NCBI GenBank assembly: GCA_958366705.1
Contig: CATXCB010000002.1
Span: forward strand, 124,001-188,000
From: an uncultured bacterium
Lineage (GTDB): Bacteria; Cyanobacteriota; Vampirovibrionia; Gastranaerophilales; Gastranaerophilaceae
Reading direction: 5' to 3'
DNA length: 64,000 bases
The notes under the pieces were generated by a model that saw nothing but the letters and a program-made list of their open reading frames with translations, searched no databases and was not told the origin of the DNA. Numbering within the stretch: position 1 is the first letter of the stretch; each line of letters starts with the position of its first letter. Below are positions 51,623 to 58,591 of the stretch, in pieces. The translations under genes were made by a program, and so were the position numbers.

Positions 51623-51814
51623 TTAATTATCCTGATCAATATTTTTAAGCGCAAAATCAATACATTGAGTAATACATTCATTTCTGCTTATGCCTGTTGT
51701 TTTGGCTAAATCATCAATGTTTTTTAAAGTAGTTGTATCTATTCTTATACTTATAACAGTTTTTTCATTTTTTTCGGGCTTGAATTTTACCAACTTGCAA
51801 TAACCTCTTTTCAA
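51623..51814 (-). CDS. small ribbon-helix-helix regulator paired with divergent pilin gene
   Basis: About 63 residues; VISIRIDTTTLKNIDDLAK followed by TGISRNECITQCIDFALK is a ribbon-helix-helix (MetJ/Arc/CopG-type) DNA-binding fold. Starts TTG 51814 or TTG 51793 are possible, the latter 10 bases after AGAGG. It points away from the pilin gene 114 bases off. It is the same layout as the XRE/pilin pairs but with an unrelated DNA-binding fold. Confidence 0.72.
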   Translation of the reverse strand: MKRGYCKLVKFKPEKNEKTVISIRIDTTTLKNIDDLAKTTGISRNECITQCIDFALKNIDQDN

Positions 51815-51867
51815 ATATTATATTTAAGATTTTTAAGTAAATATATATTTAAAAATAGAATATATAA

Positions 51868-51888
51868 TGTATTTAGAATATGAATACA
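51868..51888. promoter_or_regulatory. inverted-repeat operator candidate between RHH and pilin genes
   Basis: TGTATT (51868-51873) and AATACA (51883-51888) form an inverted repeat with a 9-base spacer, in very AT-rich DNA upstream of the pilin ribosome site. A modest match, since short palindromes are common in such DNA. Confidence 0.35.
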
Positions 51889-51928
51889 ATATAGTATATT
51901 TATATTTGTAATTAAAAGGAGATGTATT

Positions 51929-52660
51929 ATGGAAAAAAGAATAAAAGCTTTCACCCTTGCAGAAGTTCTCATAACCCTTGGTGTTATCGGTATTGTATCA
52001 GCTATGACAATCCCACCACTTTTGACAAATTTTAAAAAACGAGAAACTGTTAGTAAAGTTAAAGCTGCATATTCAATTTTTTCACAAGCTGTAAAACTTT
52101 CAATTCAAGAAAATGATGAACCTGCAGGTTGGGATGTTAGTGATGGATTGACTGTGGCCGAAAGATATTTAACCCCATACATGACAGGTGTCCAAAAAAT
52201 TTTAAGGCAAGAGTGGCTAGACCATGATTATTATAGAATGCGTACACTTTCGTCTCAAGGAAATCCTGAGACAAATGGTTATCTTGATTGGTCATGGAAT
52301 TGGAAATCAGTTCCTCTATACAAACTTCAAAATGGTATGATTTTTGTATATACAAATTCTAATGATAGGCATAAAATGATTACTGTAGATATAAATGGTT
52401 TTGCTCCACCTAATATTATGGGAATAGATGGTTTTTCTTTCTGGATAGATGATAAAACCTCAACAGTTGTTCCTGCCGGTTCTACTTTCTCTAGAGAGGC
52501 TCTTATAAATCCTAAAGGTGATGGGAGAGCGTGCGTAAGATCGCCATATTGGCAATATTATAATGGTTCTTATTGTGCAGCTCTGCTACAAAAAGATGGT
52601 TGGACAATGAGTAAAGACTACCCGTGGGGTAACGGGAATTTAACTAAAAAAGAAAAATAA
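51929..52660 (+). CDS. type IV pilin-like protein, pair 5
   Basis: 243 residues from ATG 51929 behind AAAAGGAG. Leader MEKRIKA precedes FTLAEVLITLGVIGIVSAM, Glu at +5 kept. The outer domain has VDINGFAPPNIMGIDGFSFW, the family motif, followed by VVPAGSTFS, and Cys pairs near the end (RACVRSPYWQYYNGSYCAAL). The final tail is basic (NLTKKEK). It converges with the mlaE-like gene with 2 bases between stop codons. Confidence 0.85.
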   Translation: MEKRIKAFTLAEVLITLGVIGIVSAMTIPPLLTNFKKRETVSKVKAAYSIFSQAVKLSIQENDEPAGWDVSDGLTVAERYLTPYMTGVQKILRQEWLDHDYYRMRTLSSQGNPETNGYLDWSWNWKSVPLYKLQNGMIFVYTNSNDRHKMITVDINGFAPPNIMGIDGFSFWIDDKTSTVVPAGSTFSREALINPKGDGRACVRSPYWQYYNGSYCAALLQKDGWTMSKDYPWGNGNLTKKEK

Positions 52661-52662
52661 TC

Positions 52663-53397
52663 TTATGCAATGTAAAATACCAGATTTATGAGGAAATCTG
52701 CTACTAGCATGTATATTGTTGATAAGATTGCAGCTTGGGTTGTTGATGTTCCGACTTCTTTTGCTCCTCCGCGGGTTTCATATCCTTTTGTTGCACAAAC
52801 CAGTGCAATTAAAGCTCCGAAGATACAAGCTTTTAGCAGGCTTATATAAATATCTTTTGTTGCCATCCACGCCCAAACAGATGTCATATATCTTGCCGGA
52901 TTAAGATTTATTGTTTCAAGTGATACAAACATTCCGCCTAAAATGCCAACAAACTCTGCGATTAATACAACCATGGGAACTGTTATGGCGGAAGCTATAA
53001 TTCTTGGGGTGAAGTAATACCCTACAGGATTTATTTTTAGTGTTTTTATCGCATCAACCTGAGAGGTAACTTGCATGTTGGCGATTTCTGCGGATATTGC
53101 GGTACCGGCTCTGGCTCCAATTGCTAAAGCTACGAACCCTGGAGCAATTTCTCTAATCATAACAACTGCAATTGTTCCTCCTATATATGATTCTGCTCCT
53201 GTTAGCAAAAACTCTTTTGAAACCTGAATAGCAATAACTGCTGCAGATATAAAGGCTATAATAAGAGAGATAGGTAGTGAGTCGTAACTTATTGCGGCAG
53301 ATTGCGAGATGATTGTTCTGAATCTTACATTTCCGCCAAATGTATATTTTAAACATTCTATTAAGTTTTGAACGCACAAACCTAAAAATTTAATCAA
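52663..53397 (-). CDS. mlaE: MlaE/YrbE-type ABC transporter permease
   Basis: A 244-residue inner-membrane protein with about 5-6 hydrophobic helices. AVVMIREIAPGFVALAIGARAGTAISAEIANM and EVGTSTTQAAILSTIYMLVADFL are the MlaE permease signatures. MlaE partners an ATPase and an MCE-domain protein to move phospholipids between membranes. Neither partner is in the window, so it is an isolated permease gene, an arrangement also seen in cyanobacteria and chloroplasts (TGD1). Confidence 0.88.
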   Translation of the reverse strand: MIKFLGLCVQNLIECLKYTFGGNVRFRTIISQSAAISYDSLPISLIIAFISAAVIAIQVSKEFLLTGAESYIGGTIAVVMIREIAPGFVALAIGARAGTAISAEIANMQVTSQVDAIKTLKINPVGYYFTPRIIASAITVPMVVLIAEFVGILGGMFVSLETINLNPARYMTSVWAWMATKDIYISLLKACIFGALIALVCATKGYETRGGAKEVGTSTTQAAILSTIYMLVADFLINLVFYIA

Positions 53398-53463
53398 AAT
53401 TTCCTAGCCTTTTTTTATTTCAATATATCATAAAAAATTTTTATACGCCAGGAAAATGTATTG

Positions 53464-54156
53464 TTATTTTTTAGTATGCCCAAATTTGCTTTTGTCTACT
53501 GTTGCAATAAATTTTATTGCTTCATTTGATGGAATTGCAAAACCTATTCCTATATTTGATATGTTGTGGTCGGGGTTGTAAATTGACTGGCTTATGCCGA
53601 TGACTTCCCCTGTAGAATTTAATAACGGGCCACCGGAACATCCGGGATTTATTGCAGCATCTGTTTGGAATCTGTTTTTTACGTAGTCAATTCTTGATAT
53701 TATACCTTGTGTTAGAGTGTTTGAGAATCCAAAAGGATTACCGATAGTCAGGACTTTTTGTCCTACTTTAACTTCTTCAGAGTCTCCGAATGATACAGTT
53801 TGTAAAGGTTTTCTAGGTTCAATTTTTATTAGTGCCAAATCTTTATTTTTACCCATTTGAGCGATAAATTTTGCTTTATATGTTTGTCCGTTGTGTGTGG
53901 TTACATCAATTGATGTTGATTTTTCAACGACATGCGAACCTGTTAAAATCAATCCGTCTTTTGTTACTACACATCCTGTTCCGGCTGAAACTCCATCTGG
54001 AACTTGAGCATCTATTGCAACAATTGCGGGACTTATTTTTTCATAAACACTTATATTTATCTGTTCATCGGGGGCATAATTTGGTTGAGCATTTGTATAA
54101 TTGCACCCTAATAAAATTACTGTGACTATTAAAATTAATTGTTTTCTCATATCCAC
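53464..54156 (-). CDS. trypsin-like serine protease, lipoprotein, no PDZ domain
   Basis: A 230-residue HtrA-type protease domain. The N-terminus has a lipobox (ILLGC, Cys18), so it is probably a lipoprotein. The catalytic triad is H75 (TGSHVV), D106 (NKDLALI) and S174 (NPGCSGGP). It lacks the PDZ domains of DegP/HtrA, ending soon after the fold (IKFIATVDKSKFGHTKK). Probably an envelope quality-control protease. Lies between the mlaE-like gene and the XRE gene. Confidence 0.87.
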   Translation of the reverse strand: MDMRKQLILIVTVILLGCNYTNAQPNYAPDEQINISVYEKISPAIVAIDAQVPDGVSAGTGCVVTKDGLILTGSHVVEKSTSIDVTTHNGQTYKAKFIAQMGKNKDLALIKIEPRKPLQTVSFGDSEEVKVGQKVLTIGNPFGFSNTLTQGIISRIDYVKNRFQTDAAINPGCSGGPLLNSTGEVIGISQSIYNPDHNISNIGIGFAIPSNEAIKFIATVDKSKFGHTKK

Positions 54157-54308
54157 CTCTTTACATTAGATTATTTTGGTGATTCTGTGGAAATGGAATT
54201 CTCTAGTGTAATATTTCGCGGTTAGTTCTTAATTATATTAAAATTTTAATTTACAATTCAGAATAATATGTTTAGCTAAAAAAGATTTCTCTAATAAGAA
54301 CAAAGTTA

Positions 54309-54512
54309 TTAATCAGGAATATATTCAAAAATATCCTGAATTTTACAATTTAGTGCATAACATAATTTATTAATGGTTTCTAGTTCTATTGTTTTTGTTT
54401 TGTTGTGGTAAATTCTAAAAACTGCAACATGGCTTAAACCTGATAACCTTGCAAGTTCTGCCATGTTCATCCTCCGAACTCCCATCATTATTGATAGTTT
54501 GTTTTTTATCAT
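54309..54512 (-). CDS. small XRE-family HTH regulator paired with divergent pilin gene
   Basis: A 67-residue one-domain regulator: IMMGVRRMNMAELARLSGLS, then VAVFRIYHNKTKTIEL and LCYALNCKIQDIFEY. Resembles the 28553 regulator in length and shape but sequence differs. It points away from the pilin gene 111 bases off. On its own strand TACACT (54524-54519) lies 6 bases before ATG, leaderless style. Two long AT palindromes lie in the shared region. Confidence 0.87.
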   Translation of the reverse strand: MIKNKLSIMMGVRRMNMAELARLSGLSHVAVFRIYHNKTKTIELETINKLCYALNCKIQDIFEYIPD

Positions 54513-54548
54513 ACGGATAGTGTATCATTTGCTCTTAAAGCTTGATTA

Positions 54549-54595
54549 ATATTATATATGTATATAATATTATTATATAATCGTATAATAATATT
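54549..54595. promoter_or_regulatory. two nested palindromes between XRE and pilin genes
   Basis: ATATTATATA/TATATAATAT (54549-54570) and AATATTATTATA/TATAATAATATT (54566-54595, 6-base spacer) are both perfect. They overlap each other by 5 bases and lie 28-75 bases upstream of the pilin start. Operator candidates for the divergent XRE protein, with the caution that AT-only palindromes are frequent here. Confidence 0.5.
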
Positions 54596-54623
54596 GTAAT
54601 ACTGTTTAATATAGGTGGTCAAA

Positions 54624-55748
54624 ATGAAGATTTTTTATAATGGAGCTTTTACTTTAACTGAAGTTTTATTAGCTGTTGTTATTGTTGGCATTATTGCGGC
54701 AATTGTACTTCCTGCTGTTAAGACGGCCGTGGATAATAAAGTTTCGGATTTCGCTTATGAAAGAGAAGTAAATGCAATACAGACGGCAGTAGATAGTATT
54801 TCTGTTACAGAAAATAAAAAGAGCTTTTTTGACACAATGCTTTATCTTGATTCTGCTGAATCATCTTATGCTAACTCTTCAGGAGCGTTTATAAAGAAGT
54901 ATTTGAGGATTGCAAAATATTGTGGAGATAATAATGGGGAATGTTTTGCAGATAAATATTATGAATATAATAAAGCTGTCAAAAAAGAATATATTCCTAA
55001 GTATGCAGGGAGCTGTGCGAGTTTAAAAAATGGAGTTAGTATTTGTATGCTTCCGCAAATAGGTGCCGTGGGTATAAATGGTATAATTGATTTGAATGGT
55101 AAAAAAGGACCAAATATTTTTGGCAGAGATTTAAGACTGTTTTCGCTTCCAATGAAAACTCGTATAGGTTTTAGTAAAGAAACTGAGGATGTTATATTTC
55201 TGGATGAAGATCCTATAAAACCTGAAGAAACTATACCTCAAGATGATGAGCAAAAGCCCAGTGATCCGTGTCTGGTGGATGCCTCGTCTATTGAATGTTG
55301 CAATACTAAAACTATAAATTCACCTGATGATGTTTGTTGTACTTATGATACTATATTTCATAATAATCCGAAGTGTAGAAGTTATATCTGTCAAACCCAC
55401 TATCGTCTTTCTTGTTATACTCAACCTCAGAATTATAAATCCGTTTGTTTATATGATACTGGAAAAGATACTGCAGTGAGTGTTGATTATATATGTGCCT
55501 TTTTTAAGGATGGAACAAAGTTGGTTGATCATGGAACTTTTAATTCCAGATATCCAAAGGACTGTTGGGAGGGAGAATGTACAGCTGGGCGTTGGGGGCC
55601 GGATGTCCCTGGTAATGTGAGTTGTAAATTTACAAATCCAACAGTAATATATAAGGGTAAATCTTATACAAATTTGCCAAAATCAGGTTGTGATGGGGGA
55701 ACTACTTGTTATTTCACTGGTTTAATGAAGGTAGATTGTGGGGACTAG
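54624..55748 (+). CDS. type IV pilin-like protein with Cys-rich tail, pair 6
   Basis: 374 residues from ATG 54624, set by AGGTGG 5 bases upstream (GTG 54615 in frame is less likely). Leader MKIFYNGA precedes FTLTEVLLAVVIVGIIAAIV, Glu at +5 kept. IDLNGKKGPNIFGRDLRLF is the family motif. Beyond it, an extra domain of about 160 residues after an acidic Pro/Glu linker carries 16 cysteines. This tail is absent from the other seven genes. It is probably an exposed, disulfide-stabilised tip or binding domain. Confidence 0.82.
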   Translation: MKIFYNGAFTLTEVLLAVVIVGIIAAIVLPAVKTAVDNKVSDFAYEREVNAIQTAVDSISVTENKKSFFDTMLYLDSAESSYANSSGAFIKKYLRIAKYCGDNNGECFADKYYEYNKAVKKEYIPKYAGSCASLKNGVSICMLPQIGAVGINGIIDLNGKKGPNIFGRDLRLFSLPMKTRIGFSKETEDVIFLDEDPIKPEETIPQDDEQKPSDPCLVDASSIECCNTKTINSPDDVCCTYDTIFHNNPKCRSYICQTHYRLSCYTQPQNYKSVCLYDTGKDTAVSVDYICAFFKDGTKLVDHGTFNSRYPKDCWEGECTAGRWGPDVPGNVSCKFTNPTVIYKGKSYTNLPKSGCDGGTTCYFTGLMKVDCGD

Positions 55749-55962
55749 GATATATATTAAAACAAAAAAAAGACCTTGTTGTTATAATCAAGGCCTATCC
55801 GTTTAAATAAGAAGAGAGAGCTTTATATATTTATATAAAGGATTCTGAATTTAAAAAATTGCTAAATTTGCAATAGTAAATTTACAAAACTTAACAAATA
55901 TTAGGCTTGTTGTAATTTTTATATTTTGCTATATTGAATATAATTATTGAAAGGAGAAGTGC
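55749..55962. other. intergenic region before pilin copy 2
   Basis: No gene seen. A weak hairpin (AGACCTTG 55771-55778 / CAAGGCCT 55789-55796, one mismatch) may end the 54624 transcript. TATAAT (55939-55944) lies about 19 bases before the short leader ORF and is a possible -10 for pilin copy 2, without a clear -35. Confidence 0.4.
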
Positions 55963-56013
55963 ATGCTAAGATTCAGCAATAACAAGAAAATCGGGGGGGG
56001 GGTAACCTTTTAA
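55963..56013 (+). CDS. short leader ORF upstream of pilin gene, copy 2, containing G10
   Basis: ATG 55963 with AAGGAG 7 bases upstream begins MLRFSNNKKIGGGVTF, then TAA: 16 residues, the same length as copy 1 and with the same K-I-G-G-G-V-T end. After one added G (or two lost) the frame runs open from 56004 to the pilin stop at 56867. The basic start looks like a pilin leader cut off from its pilin. Confidence 0.45.
   Translation: MLRFSNNKKIGGGVTF
55993..56002 (+). repeat. homopolymeric G10 tract, copy 2
   Basis: Ten consecutive G between ATC and TAACC, identical in length and context (AAAATC-G10) to the tract at 47004. Both lie at codon 11-14 of equally long 16-residue ORFs. Confidence 0.9.
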
Positions 56014-56169
56014 AGCTCCACTCCAACAGTATTCTAAGATCTTTAAAATTATTTATTTTAAATTTTAATCCTACCGGTACCTCCGGTTATTTAAAACCTT
56101 TACTACCCCATCCCGAACATACAACTTTTCATTTTGCATCAGTAGAAAGTCATCCTAAACAAACAGAAT

Positions 56170-56242
56170 GTCATCCTGAACTTGTTTCAGGATCGGAATC
56201 AAAACTCCAAACCGAGAAATTCCGAAATAAATTCGGAATGAC
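56170..56242 (+). repeat. REP-like palindromes in the leader of pilin copy 2
   Basis: GTCATCCTGAACTTGTTTC (56170-56188) continues into AGGATC with perfect CCTGAA/TTCAGG arms, and TTCCGAA...TTCGGAA (56220-56238) ends in the pilin's ATG. Same block order as copy 1 at 47118-47190, though the spacing to the G tract is about 63 bases longer. Confidence 0.75.
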
Positions 56243-56867
56243 GCATAACAAAGCCGCATTTACCCTTGCAGAAGTTCTAATAACTCTTGGCATAATAGGT
56301 GTGGTTGCAGCAATGACTATCCCAAACCTTATTACCTCTTACAAAATTAAGGCTATTCATACAAAACTTTTAAAGTCTTATTCTGTTATTAAACAGATTG
56401 ATATGATGATGAAGTCAGATGATTTGGATGCTGAAATGTATATGTCTAATTCTAACACTCCGTATTCCAACGTATTTATAAAATATTTGACGGGAGCTAC
56501 AAATTGTGGTTCAGGCTACAAGAACAGATGTTTTTCTGTTTGGGATACTTATATTAATTCGAGAATGTCTCCTGCTTTGATTGACGATGGGTGTCTTATA
56601 GGTATTGATGGGGTTGTTTATATGTTTGAAAATATGTATGCTTCTAATTCATCAGATTCATTACTCTGGATTACAGTTGATATTAATGGGTATAAAACTA
56701 AACCTAACGAGATGGGAATAGATTTATTTACATTTGAATATGTTAATAATTCTTTTAAACCTTTGGGAGCTCCGGGGTCAAATTATGCCAGAGAACCTTA
56801 TGATAGAACTTATAAGGTTATTAATGATCCAAATTATATTAAAGTTGTTTTGAAAACGCTTAAATAA
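56238..56867 (+). CDS. type IV pilin-like protein with G10/palindrome leader, copy 2
   Basis: 209 residues from ATG 56238, which lies at the end of a palindrome with no ribosome site. Short leader MTHNKAA precedes FTLAEVLITLGIIGVVAAM, Glu at +5 kept, so the internal start alone would give a normal prepilin. VDINGYKTKPNEMGIDLFTF is the family motif, then FKPLGAPGSN. With one added G the start would be 55963 and the protein 301 residues. No divergent regulator gene. It is followed by the heptose kinase gene about 130 bases on. Confidence 0.75.
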   Translation: MTHNKAAFTLAEVLITLGIIGVVAAMTIPNLITSYKIKAIHTKLLKSYSVIKQIDMMMKSDDLDAEMYMSNSNTPYSNVFIKYLTGATNCGSGYKNRCFSVWDTYINSRMSPALIDDGCLIGIDGVVYMFENMYASNSSDSLLWITVDINGYKTKPNEMGIDLFTFEYVNNSFKPLGAPGSNYAREPYDRTYKVINDPNYIKVVLKTLK

Positions 56868-56933
56868 ATTTTATAATTGGTTTAAAATCTGAAATCTAAA
56901 AGCCTTATTATGTTTGATTGTAGGGCAGTGATT

Positions 56934-56962
56934 TTGCTGAAAATTTTGTTTGTGCTAAAATC
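56934..56962 (+). promoter_or_regulatory. promoter of the heptose kinase operon
   Basis: TTGCTG (56934-56939) and TAAAAT (56957-56962), 17 bases apart, with TG one base before the -10 (extended -10). It lies 32 bases before the start codon at 56994. A similar extended TGCTAAAAT stands at 42357-42365 before the AddA-like gene. Confidence 0.6.
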
Positions 56963-56993
56963 TACTTATAGGTATTGAAAAAGAGTTGGTATT

Positions 56994-58004
56994 ATGATTT
57001 TAGATAAAGAAAAGTTATTATCTTGTATTAAGAAAATATCAGAACCAAAGGTTCTTGTTGTTGGCGATTTAGCCTTAGATGAGATGATATACGGAGATGC
57101 GGAAAGAATTTCTCGCGAAGCTCCTGTTTTAATTCTACAGCATACTAAAACAAAATTGATTCTTGGCGGGGCATCAAATGCTGCTCATAACGTTGCAACT
57201 TTAAATAACGGTAAAGTAGGTGTTATTGGTGTATCTGGAGATGATTATTATTCTGAACTTTTGTTTGATACTTTTAATGAAGCTAATATTGATTGTTCTA
57301 AAATTGTAAAGGATAAGACCAGAAAAACCATTGTAAAAACAAGAATTTCAGGTTCTATTACAACTTCTATTACCCAGCAGATTGTTCGTGTTGACAGGCA
57401 ATCTAAGGGTGAAATTTCATCAGAAACAGAAGAGAAAATTATTAAAAATATTGAAAAAGTTTTACCGGAATATGATGCTGTTATTTTATCAAATTATCAT
57501 ATAGGTACTTTAACTGACAAAATTATTGAGTTTACAAGTGAATATGCAAATAAATTAGGCAAAGTTGTGGTTGTTGATGCGCAAAAAGATTTAGCAAAAT
57601 ATAAAAATGTAACTTCAATGACTCCAAATCTTCCGGATACTGAAAAATCCGTAGGTTTTGAAATTTCAGGAGAAGAAGATTTAAAACATGCAGGTTCAAA
57701 ATTGTTGAATGAAACAAATGCTAAATCTGTATTAATTACATGCGGTGCTGACGGTATGTTTGTAACTGAACCGGATGGCGTTTATACAAAAATTCCAGTA
57801 TTTAACAAGTCAGAAGTTTTTGATGTTACAGGTGCAGGTGACACTGTTACCGCTGTATTTTCATTGGCTCTGGCAGCAGGTATTGATCCTGTTTATTCCG
57901 CAATTATCGGGAATGTGGCTGCAAGTATTGTTGTAAGACAGTTTGGTTGTGCAACTACAACTGTTGATGAACTTGTTGCTGCTGTTCAAGATTTAAAAAT
58001 ATAG
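56994..58004 (+). CDS. rfaE1: D-glycero-beta-D-manno-heptose-7-phosphate kinase (HldE kinase domain alone)
   Basis: A 336-residue PfkB-family kinase. VLVVGDLALDEMIYGDAERI, ISREAPVLIL, LGGASNAAHNVATL and the catalytic VTGAGDTV (Asp283) match the N-terminal kinase half of HldE. The C-terminal nucleotidyltransferase half of full HldE (about 470 residues) is absent, so it corresponds to the separate kinase RfaE1/HldA. It makes heptose-1,7-bisphosphate for LPS core. First gene of an operon with DUF4330 and the O-antigen ligase-like gene. Confidence 0.87.
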   Translation: MILDKEKLLSCIKKISEPKVLVVGDLALDEMIYGDAERISREAPVLILQHTKTKLILGGASNAAHNVATLNNGKVGVIGVSGDDYYSELLFDTFNEANIDCSKIVKDKTRKTIVKTRISGSITTSITQQIVRVDRQSKGEISSETEEKIIKNIEKVLPEYDAVILSNYHIGTLTDKIIEFTSEYANKLGKVVVVDAQKDLAKYKNVTSMTPNLPDTEKSVGFEISGEEDLKHAGSKLLNETNAKSVLITCGADGMFVTEPDGVYTKIPVFNKSEVFDVTGAGDTVTAVFSLALAAGIDPVYSAIIGNVAASIVVRQFGCATTTVDELVAAVQDLKI

Positions 58005-58021
58005 TTTAAGGAGAATTTCTT

Positions 58022-58591
58022 ATGGAAAAATTAAAAGAACTAATTAAGAAAATCAAGGTCGTTGATTTTATTATAGTTGCTTTTGTTATAGTGGCTTTAT
58101 GTGTTGGTTTTTATACATATAAAGGATTCAGACAGACTGCAGATAAGCAGATTGAAGCAACATCAAAAGTGTTATTCAAAGTTTATATGCGTGGAGTTAC
58201 TTTTTCCGGAGACAATATCCCAATAGTGAAAGGTGATAAAACTTTTATTAGCATAAGGAATGTTCCTTACTCAGATTTGGATATTGTGGATGTAAAGGCA
58301 GATAGAAGAAAAATTGTTCTTCCAACTCTAAATTCTAAAAAAGTAGTTATTGTTGTTGAAGATGTTTCTCAACCTGATTTGTATGATGTTGTAGTTACTT
58401 TAACTGATACTGCTAAAATTACAAAAGATGGTGCTGTAGTTGGCGGCAACAAAATTAAAATGGGCTTGCCTATAACATTGGAAGGTTCAAATTATAAATT
58501 TACAGGTTCTGTATCAGATATAAAAGTTATTGATGCAGTTGACAATGAAGCTATGACAAAAGATATGAATACTACAGATGATGTTCAATAA
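58022..58591 (+). CDS. DUF4330-family membrane protein
   Basis: A 189-residue protein with one N-terminal helix (about 13-31, VVDFIIVAFVIVALCVGFY) and a beta-rich outer domain (KVYMRGVTFSGDNIPIVKGD; VVIVVEDVSQPDLYDVVVTL). The pattern fits the DUF4330 family, known mainly from cyanobacteria and their relatives and of unknown function. It overlaps the O-antigen ligase start by 14 bases, so it probably works with LPS or surface polysaccharide. Confidence 0.72.
   Translation: MEKLKELIKKIKVVDFIIVAFVIVALCVGFYTYKGFRQTADKQIEATSKVLFKVYMRGVTFSGDNIPIVKGDKTFISIRNVPYSDLDIVDVKADRRKIVLPTLNSKKVVIVVEDVSQPDLYDVVVTLTDTAKITKDGAVVGGNKIKMGLPITLEGSNYKFTGSVSDIKVIDAVDNEAMTKDMNTTDDVQ

Noticed and set aside
47004..56002. 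G10 runs as pure sequencing artefacts
   Set aside because: Possible for one run, but two identical tracts in the same context, each with the alternative frame kept open, argue for a real feature; still, exact length needs read-level support.
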